Assembly (NCBI RefSeq): GCF_001423405.1
Contig: NZ_LMNS01000001.1
Location: 313,377 to 377,376, forward strand
Source of the DNA: Methylobacterium sp. Leaf123
GTDB taxonomy: Bacteria > Pseudomonadota > Alphaproteobacteria > Rhizobiales > Beijerinckiaceae
Length of the DNA stretch: 64,000 nucleotides
Direction of reading: 5' to 3'
The notes beneath the pieces were generated by a model. The model worked only from the letters and a program-made list of their open reading frames with translations. It did no database searches and was not told the origin of the DNA. The first letter of the stretch is position 1; the number at the start of each line of letters is the position of its first letter. Shown in pieces: positions 25,917-35,191 of the stretch. A program made the position numbers and the translations under genes.

Positions 25917-26555
25917 TCAATCGTCCTGGTCGATGTCCTTATCGAGGACCGTCTTCGAGTCGACCGTGGTGTCGGCCTTGAGCCGGTAGACCAGGGGGAT
26001 GCCGGTGGCGATCTCGAGGCTGGCGATGGTCTTGGTGGTCATGCCGTCGAGCACCATCACCAGCGCCCGCAGCGAGTTGCCGTGGGCCGCGACCAGCACC
26101 CGCTCGCCCGACATGACGCGCGGCAGGATGGTCTGGATGTAGTAGGGCAGCACCCGTGCGGCGGTGTCCTTGAGGCTTTCGCCGCCGGGCGGGGGCACGT
26201 CGTAGGAGCGGCGCCACTCGTGGACCTGCGCGTCGCCCCAGCGCTCGCGGGCATCGTCCTTGTTGAGGCCGGAGAGGTCGCCGTAGTCGCGCTCGTTCAG
26301 CGCCTCGTTACGGATCGTCTCCAGGCCGCCCTGGCCCATCTCTTCGAGGATCAGCGAGCATGTGTTCTGAGCGCGCCGCAGGTTCGAGGTGAAGGCCACG
26401 TCGAACTGCGTGCCCTGGCCCTTGAGCCAGCGCCCGGCCCGGCGCGCCTCGGCGATTCCGAGCTCCGTCAGCTCCGGGTCGCGCCAGCCGGTGAACAGCT
26501 TCTTCAGGTTCCATTCGCTCTGGCCATGCCGAGCGAGGACGAGCAGGCGCTCCAT
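25917..26555 (-). CDS. gpmA: 2,3-bisphosphoglycerate-dependent phosphoglycerate mutase
   Basis: Interconverts 3- and 2-phosphoglycerate in glycolysis/gluconeogenesis, a step also needed by the serine cycle of methylotrophs. The phospho-His loop is ARHGQSEWN (His10) and the second active His is in [19 protein letters not shown]. Catalytic Glu is in [11 protein letters not shown]. 212 residues is the short alphaproteobacterial form. Start is MERLLVL; an upstream in-frame extension is unlikely. Convergent with bchI, 11 bases between stops. Confidence 0.95.
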   Translation of the reverse strand: MERLLVLARHGQSEWNLKKLFTGWRDPELTELGIAEARRAGRWLKGQGTQFDVAFTSNLRRAQNTCSLILEEMGQGGLETIRNEALNERDYGDLSGLNKDDARERWGDAQVHEWRRSYDVPPPGGESLKDTAARVLPYYIQTILPRVMSGERVLVAAHGNSLRALVMVLDGMTTKTIASLEIATGIPLVYRLKADTTVDSKTVLDKDIDQDD

Positions 26556-26611
26556 GGGACGGGTCTCTCCGAACAAGGGCAGGGCGAGGCGGCCGCACGG
26601 CGCCTCGCGAT

Positions 26612-26651
26612 CTTGGGCGGGCCTCTACCAGAGGCGGCGGCGCCTCCCAAG
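26612..26651 (-). terminator. Nested hairpin after dapB
   Basis: CTTGGG/CCCAAG encloses GCCTCT/AGAGGC directly after the dapB stop on the minus strand, in the 97-base gap before gpmA. No T-run follows, so it may be a partial terminator or an RNA-processing site between the two genes. Confidence 0.35.
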
Positions 26652-26652
26652 C

Positions 26653-27498
26653 CTAAGCCTGACGTTCCGTTGGATTCGTTATTCGGAGTTGTGTCTCGTC
26701 GCGAAGCCCGAGCACGTCGTCCATGCCGTAAAGGCCCGGCGGCTTGTCGAAGGCCCATTGCGCCGCCCGCACCGCGCCGCGGGCGAAGATGGCCCGGTCT
26801 TCGGCGTGGTGCGAGAGGGTGATCCGCTCCGACGGGCCGGCGAAGATCACGCTGTGGTCGCCGACCACCGAGCCGCCGCGCAGGGTCGCAAAGCCGATAT
26901 CGCCCGGCCGCCGCGCCCCGGTATGGCCGTCGCGGGTCGAGACGCGGGTCTCGGCCAGGGCCACGTTCCGGCCTTCCGCCGCCGCCTCGCCGAGCAGCAA
27001 GGCCGTGCCGGAGGGCGCATCGACCTTCATGCGGTGGTGCATCTCCAGCACCTCGATGTCGAATTCCTGGCCCAACGTGGCGGCGACCTTGCGCACAAGG
27101 CCTGCAAGCAGGTTGACGCCGAGCGACATGTTGCCCGAGCGCACGACGCGGGCATGGTAGCTCGCCGCCTTGAGCCGCGTCAGGTCGTCCTCGGAAAGTC
27201 CCGTGGTGCCGACGACGTGGACGATGCGGGCCTGCGCGGCGAGCTCGGCAAAGGCGACCGTCGCGGCGGGGGCGGTGAAGTCCAGCACTCCGTCGGCGGC
27301 CACGAACAGCGACAGCGGATCGTCGCTCACCGGCACGCCGAGTTCACCGATACCGGCCAGGAGCCCGGCATCCCGGCCGAGGACGGCCGAGCCCGCGCGC
27401 TCGATGGCGCCGTGCAGGGTGCAGCCCTCGGCCTCCGCGACCGCCCGGATCAGCATCCGCCCCATGCGCCCTTCGGCGCCCACAACGACGAGCTTCAT
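26653..27498 (-). CDS. dapB: 4-hydroxy-tetrahydrodipicolinate reductase
   Basis: NAD(P)H-dependent reductase of the lysine/diaminopimelate pathway. The Rossmann start [19 protein letters not shown] is present; the substrate-binding and catalytic region [18 protein letters not shown] holds the His-His and Lys used in catalysis. The nucleotide-specificity segment is in the [16 protein letters not shown] stretch. 281 residues. Upstream neighbour on the same strand in transcription order to gpmA, separated by a hairpin. Confidence 0.95.
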   Translation of the reverse strand: MKLVVVGAEGRMGRMLIRAVAEAEGCTLHGAIERAGSAVLGRDAGLLAGIGELGVPVSDDPLSLFVAADGVLDFTAPAATVAFAELAAQARIVHVVGTTGLSEDDLTRLKAASYHARVVRSGNMSLGVNLLAGLVRKVAATLGQEFDIEVLEMHHRMKVDAPSGTALLLGEAAAEGRNVALAETRVSTRDGHTGARRPGDIGFATLRGGSVVGDHSVIFAGPSERITLSHHAEDRAIFARGAVRAAQWAFDKPPGLYGMDDVLGLRDETQLRITNPTERQA

Positions 27499-27573
27499 GA
27501 TGATCGACTCTTCGCTCCGATGAATGAACGGCTCACCCGGCGCTGATCGCGCGGGTGGCGGCCGTTGACCTGT

Positions 27574-28260
27574 CTATACCCGCTGCGAGGCAATCAGCGG
27601 CCCGAGCACGTCCGACACGCCGCTGACGGTGATCTGCGTGCCGACGCAGAGCAGCAGGAAGGCCGAGAGACGCCCGAGCACCCGTGCCCGCACCGATCCG
27701 ATCAGGGTCACGACCCGTTCTGCTGAACCGTAGGCGAGACGGATCACGCCGGCGACGGCCAGGGCGGCCAGGGAGGCGCCGAGGAAGAAGCCGGCGAGGT
27801 CGCCGGGCTCGGAGGGGCGGTTGGCGCCGAGCGCGATGGCGACGGCGATGGTGCCGGGCCCGGTGGTGAAGGGCAGGGTGAGCGGGAAGAACGCGACCTC
27901 GGCGAGGTTCTCGCCCGCCTCCGGTTCGGCCTCGGCATGTTTGCGGGCCTCCCGCGCCTCGGGGGCGGTGAGCATGGTCCAGGCGAAGGCCGCCACGAAC
28001 AGGCCGCCGGCGATCCGCAGGGCCGCCAGCGACACGCCGAAGAAATTGAGGATCGGGGCGCCGGCCCAGAGGGCGGCGAGCATGACGAGGGCGGAGTAGA
28101 GTCCGATCCGCCGCGACAGCTCCGCCCGTTCGGTATGCGAGCGGTCGGACGTGATCTGCGCGAACATCAGCGCGGAGCCGACGGGGTTCACGATCGAGAA
28201 CAGGCTGGACAGCGCGAGCAGGAAGCTCGCCAGCACGGTTTCGAAGCCAATGGATGGCAT
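27574..28260 (-). CDS. MarC-family integral membrane protein
   Basis: Six-segment inner-membrane protein of 228 residues. The start LLALSSLFSIVNPVGSALMF is the family hallmark (NP motif in the first repeat), with its partner in the second half FPLTLPFTTGPGTIAVAIAL. Despite the name, members are not proven to act in multiple antibiotic resistance and the transported compound, if any, is unknown. A charged cytoplasmic loop EAREARKHAEAEPEAGENL separates the halves. Confidence 0.88.
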   Translation of the reverse strand: MPSIGFETVLASFLLALSSLFSIVNPVGSALMFAQITSDRSHTERAELSRRIGLYSALVMLAALWAGAPILNFFGVSLAALRIAGGLFVAAFAWTMLTAPEAREARKHAEAEPEAGENLAEVAFFPLTLPFTTGPGTIAVAIALGANRPSEPGDLAGFFLGASLAALAVAGVIRLAYGSAERVVTLIGSVRARVLGRLSAFLLLCVGTQITVSGVSDVLGPLIASQRV

Positions 28261-28302
28261 CAGGCTCGCTCGGCTCGGCTTTGGGGAGGAAACGCGCCGG
28301 CT

Positions 28303-29037
28303 TTAGCCCGGCTGTCCGGCCGGCACCAGCACCCGCGCCGGCACGCGGCTCTCCAGGCGGCGCACCTGCCGCACCGCGATCGGCCGGTAGAGCTGTTTGG
28401 TCGCATCCACCACGTGCAGGCCAGCGAACGGCATGGCCAGACCCGTGCCGAACCGCTCCCAGGCGGCGGCGGTGCGGAGCCAGAACCGGCTGCGGATCGG
28501 CGGCATGTAGAGCGTCTCGGCCCAGCCCTCCGGCGAGAACAGCGTGTCGCGCATCAGTCGCGAGAGCTGCGAGCGGCTATAGGGCTGGCCGTGGCCGAAG
28601 GGCGTCGCGTCGCGCCGTGCCCAGACGCCGGTGCGGTTGGGCACGACGAGGATCAGCCGTCCGCCGGGCGTCAGCACCCGCCATACTTCGGCAAGGAGTT
28701 CGCTCGGGCTTTCCACCGCTTCGAGGCCGTGGACCAGGATGACGCGGTCGACCGCGGCCTCGGGCAGGGGCAGCATGGTGAGATCGGCCAAAGCCGTCAC
28801 CGAGCGCCCGCTGGAGGGCCAGTTCACGACGCCCTGCGTCGCCGGCATGAAGGCCAGCGTCCGCTCGGCGATGACGTGGACGGGGCCGAGATAGGGCGTG
28901 ACGTAGCCGAGCCCGAGCACGCGCAGCCCCGAGACGGAGCCGAGAAAGCCGTGAATCGTCCGGCCGACGACACGGTGCGTGACGACGCCGAGCGGGCTGG
29001 CGTAGAACGCGCGCAGGTCCGTGACGTCGAGGCGCAT
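28303..29037 (-). CDS. Class I SAM-dependent methyltransferase-like protein
   Basis: 244 residues with a methyltransferase type-11 fold. The start MRLDVTDLRAFYASPLGVVT is a conserved opening of a small alphaproteobacterial group usually placed next to a glyoxalase II gene, as here. Motif I is VSGLRVLGLGYVTPYLG, motif II/III region AAVDRVILVHGLEAVESPSE, then LTPGGRLILVVPN (post-motif III). The SAM motif I is a little degenerate (GLGYVTPYL instead of DxGxGxG), so true methyl transfer is likely but not certain. Substrate unknown. Divergent from the hydrolase gene. Confidence 0.8.
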   Translation of the reverse strand: MRLDVTDLRAFYASPLGVVTHRVVGRTIHGFLGSVSGLRVLGLGYVTPYLGPVHVIAERTLAFMPATQGVVNWPSSGRSVTALADLTMLPLPEAAVDRVILVHGLEAVESPSELLAEVWRVLTPGGRLILVVPNRTGVWARRDATPFGHGQPYSRSQLSRLMRDTLFSPEGWAETLYMPPIRSRFWLRTAAAWERFGTGLAMPFAGLHVVDATKQLYRPIAVRQVRRLESRVPARVLVPAGQPG

Positions 29038-29269
29038 CGGATGGGGTGCCGGCACGGCCGGTTGTCCTCCGCAGAGCTGATTGCGCATCAATGGGGATCG
29101 CGGAGGCGTCGGGCAAGCGTGGCGCCGCCTCCGATCCCGGAACCGTCACCGCCATGCAACGGTTCCTCGCGCGGAGCTTGGACCGCGCATCCCGTCGCCG
29201 GTCTGGCTTGGCGGTCCTTGCCCCGTAACTGTCCGTGCGGAAAAATTCAGTTTTCGCGAAAGGTCTTCG

Positions 29270-30049
29270 ATGACGAGAGCGGCCCCCGAAATCCGCACCT
29301 TCCTGTGCCGGAGCGACAATATCGGCGTGCTGATCCGCGATCCCGCCAGCGGGGCCTGCGCCGCCATCGATGTGCCGGAGGCCGGGCCCGTGCTCGCCGC
29401 CCTCGACGCGGAGGGCTGGCAGCTCACCGACATCCTCGTCACCCACCGCCACGGCGACCATATCGAGGGGATCCCCGAGGTGGTGGAGCGCACCGGCGCG
29501 CGGGTGACCGTGCCGGAGAAGGCGCGCGGGGCGGTGCCGGGGGCTGCCCGCACCGTCAAGGAGGGTGACACGGTGACGGTCGGCGGTCTCACCGCCGCGG
29601 TCTGGGAGACGCCGGGGCATTGCGCCGACCACGTGACCTACCATTTCGCCGATGCCGGCGTGGTGTTCTCGGGCGACACCCTGTTCACCCTCGGCTGCGG
29701 CCGGGTGATGGAGGCCGAGCCCGAGACGCTCTGGCGCTCGCTCAGCCGCTTCCTCGACCTGCCCGACGCGACCGCCGTCTATAGCGGTCACGATTACGTT
29801 CTCTCGAACGGCCGCTTCGCCCTCGCCGCCGATCCGGACAACGCCGACCTGAAGGAGCGCGTGGCCGAGGCCCAGCGGCTGGCCGAGCAAGGCGGCTTCC
29901 TGATCCCCTCGACCATCGGCCAGGAGAAGGCGACGAACCCGTTCCTGCGCGTGGGCCAACCGGTGCTCGCCCGCTCGGCGGGTCTCGAACCGGGCTCCGA
30001 CCCGGCGGCGGTGTTCACCGCGTTGCGAGCCTGGAAGAACCGCTTCTGA
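29270..30049 (+). CDS. gloB: Hydroxyacylglutathione hydrolase (glyoxalase II)
   Basis: Metallo-beta-lactamase-fold hydrolase that frees D-lactate and glutathione from S-lactoylglutathione, ending methylglyoxal detoxification. The binuclear metal motif is VTHRHGDHIEG (His59, His61, Asp63, His64), with the third metal His in ETPGHCADHVTY and Asp in FSGDTLFTLGCGR. The C-terminal HAGH domain is present (ATNPFLRVGQPVL). 259 residues. Relevance to methylotrophs: glutathione-linked aldehyde handling (inference). Confidence 0.93.
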   Translation: MTRAAPEIRTFLCRSDNIGVLIRDPASGACAAIDVPEAGPVLAALDAEGWQLTDILVTHRHGDHIEGIPEVVERTGARVTVPEKARGAVPGAARTVKEGDTVTVGGLTAAVWETPGHCADHVTYHFADAGVVFSGDTLFTLGCGRVMEAEPETLWRSLSRFLDLPDATAVYSGHDYVLSNGRFALAADPDNADLKERVAEAQRLAEQGGFLIPSTIGQEKATNPFLRVGQPVLARSAGLEPGSDPAAVFTALRAWKNRF

Positions 30050-30296
30050 CGATCGGGCCAGGGGCCGCGTCGGGTCATCGCTCGAAGCTTGAGCCCGCGG
30101 GCGTCGGCGATTGAGGCCGGCAAAGAACCAGGGTCATCGCCTTTGCGCGTTTGCCCTGGGGGACGCTCCCTTGACCGCGCCGCCTGTGCTCCGCCAGACC
30201 TTGCCTTCGAGCCTCCGGCATGTGATCGAAACCAACGGTTTGCGCATCGCAACACGACCCGCTCGTCCGCGTATCCTCGGCGAAAGGCCGGTTCCC

Positions 30297-30449
30297 TTGC
30301 CCACTCTGTTCCGTTTCCTCGCCACGATCGCGATCCTTGCCGGTCTCGTCTTCGCCGGCATGTTCGCCCTCGCGACCTTTGTCGAGCCGACGCCGCGCGA
30401 GATCAGCGTCACCATTCCCCCATCGAAGCTTCAGCCGGGCGGGCGATGA
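30297..30449 (+). CDS. Small single-span membrane protein before xerD
   Basis: A 50-residue frame with one clear membrane helix (FRFLATIAILAGLVFAGMFAL) followed by FVEPTPREISVTIPPSKLQP. The most likely start is TTG (PTLFRFLAT follows), with AAAGG about 11 bases upstream; the frame is open further up but has no coding look there. A short protein of this shape commonly precedes xerD in this order, sometimes mislabelled as a histidine kinase. Its end overlaps the xerD start (ATGA), implying coupled translation. Confidence 0.65.
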   Translation: MPTLFRFLATIAILAGLVFAGMFALATFVEPTPREISVTIPPSKLQPGGR

Positions 30450-31432
30450 GCGCGGACGGTTCCGCGCTCCCAGGGGGAGCGGAGGATCCGGGCCAGCTCT
30501 TTCTCGACATGCTCGCCGCCGAACGCGGCGCGGCGACCAACACCCTGGCCGCCTATCGGCGCGACCTCGACGACTATCTCGGCTACCTCGCGCAAGGCGG
30601 GATCGACCCGGAGGAGGCCCAGGCCGATCAGGTCCGCGCCTATATCGCCTCCCTGGAGCCACGCGGCTTGAAGGCGTCCTCGGCCGCCCGGCGCCTGTCC
30701 TGCATCCGCGGCTTCCACCGCTTCCTCTACGCAGAGGGCTACTCCGAAACCGATCCGACCGCCCCGGTCGCCGCACCCCGGCGTGCCAAGGGCCTGCCGA
30801 AGGTGCTGTCGGTGGCGGAGGTCGATCGCCTGCTCGCGACGGCGCGAGAGCGGGTCGAGGCGGCGGGCGAGGACCGGGCCGAGGCCCGTTCGGCCGCGCG
30901 GATGCTCTGCCTGCTCGAACTCCTCTACGCCACTGGCCTGCGCGTGTCGGAACTCGTGGCCCTGCCGCGCTCGGCCGCGGCGACCCGTGAGCGCTACCTC
31001 GTGGTCAAGGGCAAGGGCGGGCGCGAACGCCTCGTGCCGCTCACCGACCTCGCCCGCGAAGCCATGCGCACCCACGTCACACACCTGACCGTCGAGGGGG
31101 CCTGGCTGTTTCCCGCCGACAGCGAGAGCGGCCATCTCACCCGGCAAGCCTTCGCCCGCGACCTCAAGACGGCGGCGGCTGCCGCCGGCCTGCGAACCGA
31201 CCGGGTGAGCCCGCACGTTCTGCGTCACGCCTTCGCCAGCCATCTGCTCCAGAACGGCGCGGATTTGCGCATCGTCCAGGAATTGCTGGGGCATGCCGAT
31301 ATTTCGACGACGCAAATCTATACGCACGTCCTTGATGAACGTTTGAAAGGCATGGTGCGAGATCTTCACCCACTCAACGATCGGGGTGATCAGATCGACG
31401 TGACCAACGTTTCTCCTGAGGAACTGTATTAA
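30446..31432 (+). CDS. xerD: Site-specific tyrosine recombinase XerD
   Basis: Acts with XerC at dif to resolve chromosome dimers at division. N-terminal SAM-like core-binding domain (FLDMLAAERGAATNTLAAYR), then the catalytic domain with Arg in LYATGLRVSELVALP (about 166), Lys in VKGKGGRERLVPL (about 190), the His-x-x-Arg in SPHVLRHAFASHLL (about 256-259), His in LGHADISTTQIYTHV (about 282) and the Tyr nucleophile near 292. 328 residues. All catalytic residues are present, and there are no signs of an adjacent integrated element, so this is the housekeeping enzyme. Confidence 0.94.
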   Translation: MSADGSALPGGAEDPGQLFLDMLAAERGAATNTLAAYRRDLDDYLGYLAQGGIDPEEAQADQVRAYIASLEPRGLKASSAARRLSCIRGFHRFLYAEGYSETDPTAPVAAPRRAKGLPKVLSVAEVDRLLATARERVEAAGEDRAEARSAARMLCLLELLYATGLRVSELVALPRSAAATRERYLVVKGKGGRERLVPLTDLAREAMRTHVTHLTVEGAWLFPADSESGHLTRQAFARDLKTAAAAAGLRTDRVSPHVLRHAFASHLLQNGADLRIVQELLGHADISTTQIYTHVLDERLKGMVRDLHPLNDRGDQIDVTNVSPEELY

Positions 31433-31602
31433 AGCATACGGTGATACCTTGTTAGTCAAGGCGGCAACGGAATTTTATAAATCGTCGCGCTAAGTGTTCG
31501 GCGATGCTGTTGACTTCAAAATCGTTCCCGGACCATTTCTAAAATCACCACGATGCAGAGGAGGCGGTGCAGCGGTCTGTTTGGGCCGGTGCCAGAGACA
31601 CG

Positions 31603-32820
31603 ATGCGCCTCGATCTCCCCTCGCTCTTTCTGATGACGGTCGCCGTCACCTTCACGGTAGGCGTGCTGTTCCTGTTGTCGTGGAGCCAGACCCGCCGCGA
31701 GCGGGCTCTGGCGGTCTGGGGCATCGCGCATATCGGCGGCAGCGCCGCGTCGCTGCTGCTGGCTCTGCGCGGCCAGGTTCCGGACAGCCTCTCCATCGGC
31801 CTCGCCAACGCGATGATGATCGCAAGCTACGGGTTGATCTGGAGCGGCGTGCGCGCCTTCGAGGGCCGCCCGTTGCGGCTGGGCTGGGCCGTGGGCGGCG
31901 GGGCGCTCTGGATCGCGGCCTGCCTGATTCCCTCCTTCCTCGAGTCGCTCCCCGCCCGCGTCAGCCTCGCCTCGACGCTCGCCGGGCTCTACTGCGCCTC
32001 CGGCGCGCTGATGATCTGGCAGGGTCGCGGCGAGCCGCTGGTCTCCCGCTATCCGGCGCTGGTGCTGATGGCGACCTATGCCGGCCTCTACTGGATTCGC
32101 GTGCCGCTGGCGTTCACCATACCGGCACCGACCTCCCTCTCGATGGCCTCGCCGTGGTTTGCCATCCTCTGCTTTGTCGGAACGCTGTTCTCGGTCGCGA
32201 TTGCCTTCGTGTTCATGGCGCTGACGAAGGAGCGGGCCGAGCGTGAGCAACGGCTGGCGGCCGAGACCGATTCGCTCACGGGCATCGCCAACCGCCGCGC
32301 GCTGGTCGCGGGCGCCGAGCGGCAGCTCGCCGTCGCACCGGCGGCGCTGCTCCTGTTTGACCTCGACCACTTCAAGACGATCAACGACCGCTACGGCCAT
32401 AGTGTCGGCGATGCGGCGCTGGCCGCGTTCTGCCACGTCGCGGCCCCCCTGCTGCCGCCGAAGGCGCTGTTCGGGCGAATGGGCGGCGAGGAATTCGCGT
32501 GCCTGCTGCCGCGGCTCGATGAACGGGCGGCCATGCGCATTGCCGAGGCCATCCGGGCCGCAGTCGCCCAGTTCACTCACCCGGATTACCCGGAATTGGC
32601 GATGCGCGTCAGCGCGGGCGTGGCGGCCGAAAGCCAGATCGGCGGCAGCCTGGATTACCTGCTGCGCCGAGCCGACGACGCCCTCTACCGGGCCAAGCAT
32701 GCCGGACGCGACCGGGTGGTCGCCGCCGGCGAGGATCGTCGCCCCCTTGGGGAGACGGTGGATCCGGGCATCGGCCTTCGGGGCAATGCGGGCCGGCGGA
32801 GCCGGACGCGGTTGCCCTGA
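31603..32820 (+). CDS. Membrane diguanylate cyclase with a multi-span sensor
   Basis: 405 residues: an N-terminal block of about six membrane helices (LFLMTVAVTFTVGVLFLLSW; MMIASYGLIWSGVRAF; IPAPTSLSMASPWFAILCFV) and a C-terminal GGDEF domain starting DSLTGIANRRALV. The active loop GGEEF is near residue 294. The I-site is missing: the residues five before the loop read PPKA rather than RxxD, so product inhibition may be absent. I prefer MRLDLPSLF as start; a GTG 12 codons earlier has AGAGGAGG almost touching it. The gap to xerD is AT-rich and contains TTGACT (31510-31515) as a possible -35. Confidence 0.88.
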   Translation: MRLDLPSLFLMTVAVTFTVGVLFLLSWSQTRRERALAVWGIAHIGGSAASLLLALRGQVPDSLSIGLANAMMIASYGLIWSGVRAFEGRPLRLGWAVGGGALWIAACLIPSFLESLPARVSLASTLAGLYCASGALMIWQGRGEPLVSRYPALVLMATYAGLYWIRVPLAFTIPAPTSLSMASPWFAILCFVGTLFSVAIAFVFMALTKERAEREQRLAAETDSLTGIANRRALVAGAERQLAVAPAALLLFDLDHFKTINDRYGHSVGDAALAAFCHVAAPLLPPKALFGRMGGEEFACLLPRLDERAAMRIAEAIRAAVAQFTHPDYPELAMRVSAGVAAESQIGGSLDYLLRRADDALYRAKHAGRDRVVAAGEDRRPLGETVDPGIGLRGNAGRRSRTRLP

Positions 32821-32953
32821 GCGCCGTCCACATCGATCTGCCTGCCGCCGATCAAAAGCCGGACCGTGCTCCATCGACGGCACGCCCCTTCGTGAGGCAT
32901 CGTCTCGCCCCGTAAGAGAGAGCGGTGGAAACCGCTCCGGGGAGACGGTGACG

Positions 32954-35185
32954 ATGCGACGGCTGGCTCGGTGGATCATCCGCGGTGCCGCAGCCTGGGC
33001 CGTCGTCCTCGGCGCTCCGGCCAGGGCTGTCGAGCCGGTCGAGAGCCGGATCGAGGCGCTGCTCGCCCGGATGACGCTGGAGGAGAAAGCGGGCCAGCTC
33101 AACCTGATCTCGCATGAGCCGATCCTCGATCTCGACAGCTTCCGCCGCGGCGAGGTCGGGGCGGTCATCAACTTCAACAATGCCGGCCTCGTGGAGCAGG
33201 CCGACCGGCTCGCCCGCTCGTCGCGGCTCGGCATCCCGCTGCTCGTCGGCCTCGACATCGTTCACGGCTACCGCACCATCTTCCCCCTGCCGCTCGCCAT
33301 GGCCGCGAGCTTCGATGCCGGGCTTGTGCGCCGCGCCGCCGCCACCCAGGCGCGCGAATCGGCGGCGGTCGGCCTCAACTGGACCTTCTCGCCGATGGCG
33401 GATGTCGCCCGCGACCTGCGTTGGGGCCGGGTGGTCGAGGGCTCCGGCGAAGACCCGTGGCTGACCGGGCGGCTCACCGCCGCGCAGGTCGAGGGCTTTC
33501 GCGATGGCGGGCTCGCGAGCACGCTCAAGCACTTCGCGGGCTACAGCGCTGTGCTCGGCGGGCGCGATTACGACGCGACCTTCGTGGCCCCCACCGAATT
33601 GCACGACCTCCACCTGCCGCCGTTCCGTGACGGCATCCGCGCCGGGGCCGACGCGGTGATGACGGCGCTGACCGCGCTGAACGGCCTGCCCACCACCGCC
33701 GATCCGGCGCTGATGACTGGGCTGCTGCGGCGGCAGATGGGATTTTCCGGCCTCGTCGTGGCCGATTGGCAGGCGATCGCCAGCCTGATGAAACACGGCG
33801 TCGCCCGCGACGGGGCGGAGGCCGCGCTCAAGGCGCTTTTGGCCGGCGTCGATATGGACATGACGAGCGGGCTGTATCTCCGCCATCTGCCCGAGGAGGT
33901 GCGCGCCGGGCGCGTCCCCGAAGGCGCGGTCGATGCGGCGGTGCGCCGGGTGCTGCGGCTCAAGTTCGGTCTCGGCCTGTTCGACCGCCCCGTGATCGAT
34001 CCGGACGGCGCGGAGGAGAAGCTCCTGCGCCCCGAGACCCGGCGGCTCGTCCGCGAGGCGGCGCGGGCGAGCCTCGTCCTGCTGCAGAATCGCGAGGATC
34101 TGCTGCCGATCGATCCGGCCAAGGTGCGCCGCATCGCCGTCGTCGGTCCCTACGCTGATTCCGCCTGGGATCAGGTCGGGCCGCACGAGGGCACGGGGCA
34201 GGAATGGGACGCGGTGACGATCCTGGCGGGCCTGCGCGAGCGCGCCGCCGCCGCCGGTGTTGCGATCGATTTCGCGCCGGGCTGTTCGCGTGTCTGCGAC
34301 AGCCGCGCGGGGTTTGCCGCCGCGGTCGAGGCAGCGGCAGGAGCCGACCTCGTCTTGGCGGTGATGGGCGAGCCGCGGGACCGTTCCGGCGAGGGCTCGT
34401 CGAGCGCCACCCTCTCCTGGCCGGGCCTGCAGCACGATCTGCTCGCGGCGGTCGCTGAGGCCGGCAAGCCGGTCGCGCTCGTCGTGGTCGGCGGGCGCCC
34501 GACCGAACTCGGGGATGCTCTGGGGCAGGCGCAGGCGGTGCTGATGGCGTGGCTTTCGGGCACTGAGGGCGGGACGGCCGTAGCCGAGACGCTGTTCGGG
34601 GATGCCAACCCGTCGGGCCGGCTGCCGGTCTCCTGGCCGCGCAAGGTCGGGCAATTGCCGCTGACCTACGACACCCTGCCGGGCGGGCGCCCGCATATCC
34701 CCGGTTCGCGCTGGACCATGGGCTATGCCGACGAATCGCCTTTGCCGCTGTTCCCGTTCGGCTACGGCCTCTCCTACACCCGCTTCGCCTATGGCGAGCC
34801 GGAGATCGTGACGCCGCATGTCGGCGTCGGAGACCGCTACGATGCGGTTCTGGAGGTGCGCGCCTCCGTCACCAACTATGGGACGCGTCCGGGTCGGGCG
34901 GTGGCGCAGCTCTATATCGGCCAGCCGGTCGCGAGCCGCAGCCGGCCGAGGCGCCTGCTGAAGGGCGTCGCGCTCCTCGACCTCGCCTCGGGTGAGACCG
35001 GACTCGCGAGCTTCCGCGTGCCGGCGCGCGACCTCGGCTACCACGAGCCGGACGGCACGCTGGTGGTGGAGGCCGGCACCTACCTCGCCCATGTCGGCGG
35101 AGACGCGATCGCCACCCGCAGCGCCGGCTTCACCGTCGAGACCGGCTGGCGCGGGCCGCCGGGCAGCGACGAGGCGCGGCGCTGA
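32954..35185 (+). CDS. bglX: Periplasmic beta-glucosidase, glycoside hydrolase family 3
   Basis: Exported GH3 enzyme that removes terminal beta-linked glucose or related sugars. Signal peptide WIIRGAAAWAVVLGAPARAV; catalytic TIM-barrel with KAGQLNLISHEPILDLDS; nucleophile Asp in GFSGLVVADWQAI near residue 271; then the alpha/beta sandwich (VRRIAVVGPYADSAWDQVGP; GEGSSSATLSWPGLQ) and the fibronectin-III-like C-terminal domain (GTRPGRAVAQLYIG). 743 residues matches E. coli BglX. No transporter or other glycosidase is next to it, so it probably acts alone on plant-derived oligosaccharides (inference). Confidence 0.93.
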   Translation: MRRLARWIIRGAAAWAVVLGAPARAVEPVESRIEALLARMTLEEKAGQLNLISHEPILDLDSFRRGEVGAVINFNNAGLVEQADRLARSSRLGIPLLVGLDIVHGYRTIFPLPLAMAASFDAGLVRRAAATQARESAAVGLNWTFSPMADVARDLRWGRVVEGSGEDPWLTGRLTAAQVEGFRDGGLASTLKHFAGYSAVLGGRDYDATFVAPTELHDLHLPPFRDGIRAGADAVMTALTALNGLPTTADPALMTGLLRRQMGFSGLVVADWQAIASLMKHGVARDGAEAALKALLAGVDMDMTSGLYLRHLPEEVRAGRVPEGAVDAAVRRVLRLKFGLGLFDRPVIDPDGAEEKLLRPETRRLVREAARASLVLLQNREDLLPIDPAKVRRIAVVGPYADSAWDQVGPHEGTGQEWDAVTILAGLRERAAAAGVAIDFAPGCSRVCDSRAGFAAAVEAAAGADLVLAVMGEPRDRSGEGSSSATLSWPGLQHDLLAAVAEAGKPVALVVVGGRPTELGDALGQAQAVLMAWLSGTEGGTAVAETLFGDANPSGRLPVSWPRKVGQLPLTYDTLPGGRPHIPGSRWTMGYADESPLPLFPFGYGLSYTRFAYGEPEIVTPHVGVGDRYDAVLEVRASVTNYGTRPGRAVAQLYIGQPVASRSRPRRLLKGVALLDLASGETGLASFRVPARDLGYHEPDGTLVVEAGTYLAHVGGDAIATRSAGFTVETGWRGPPGSDEARR

Positions 35186-35191
35186 CGTGGT

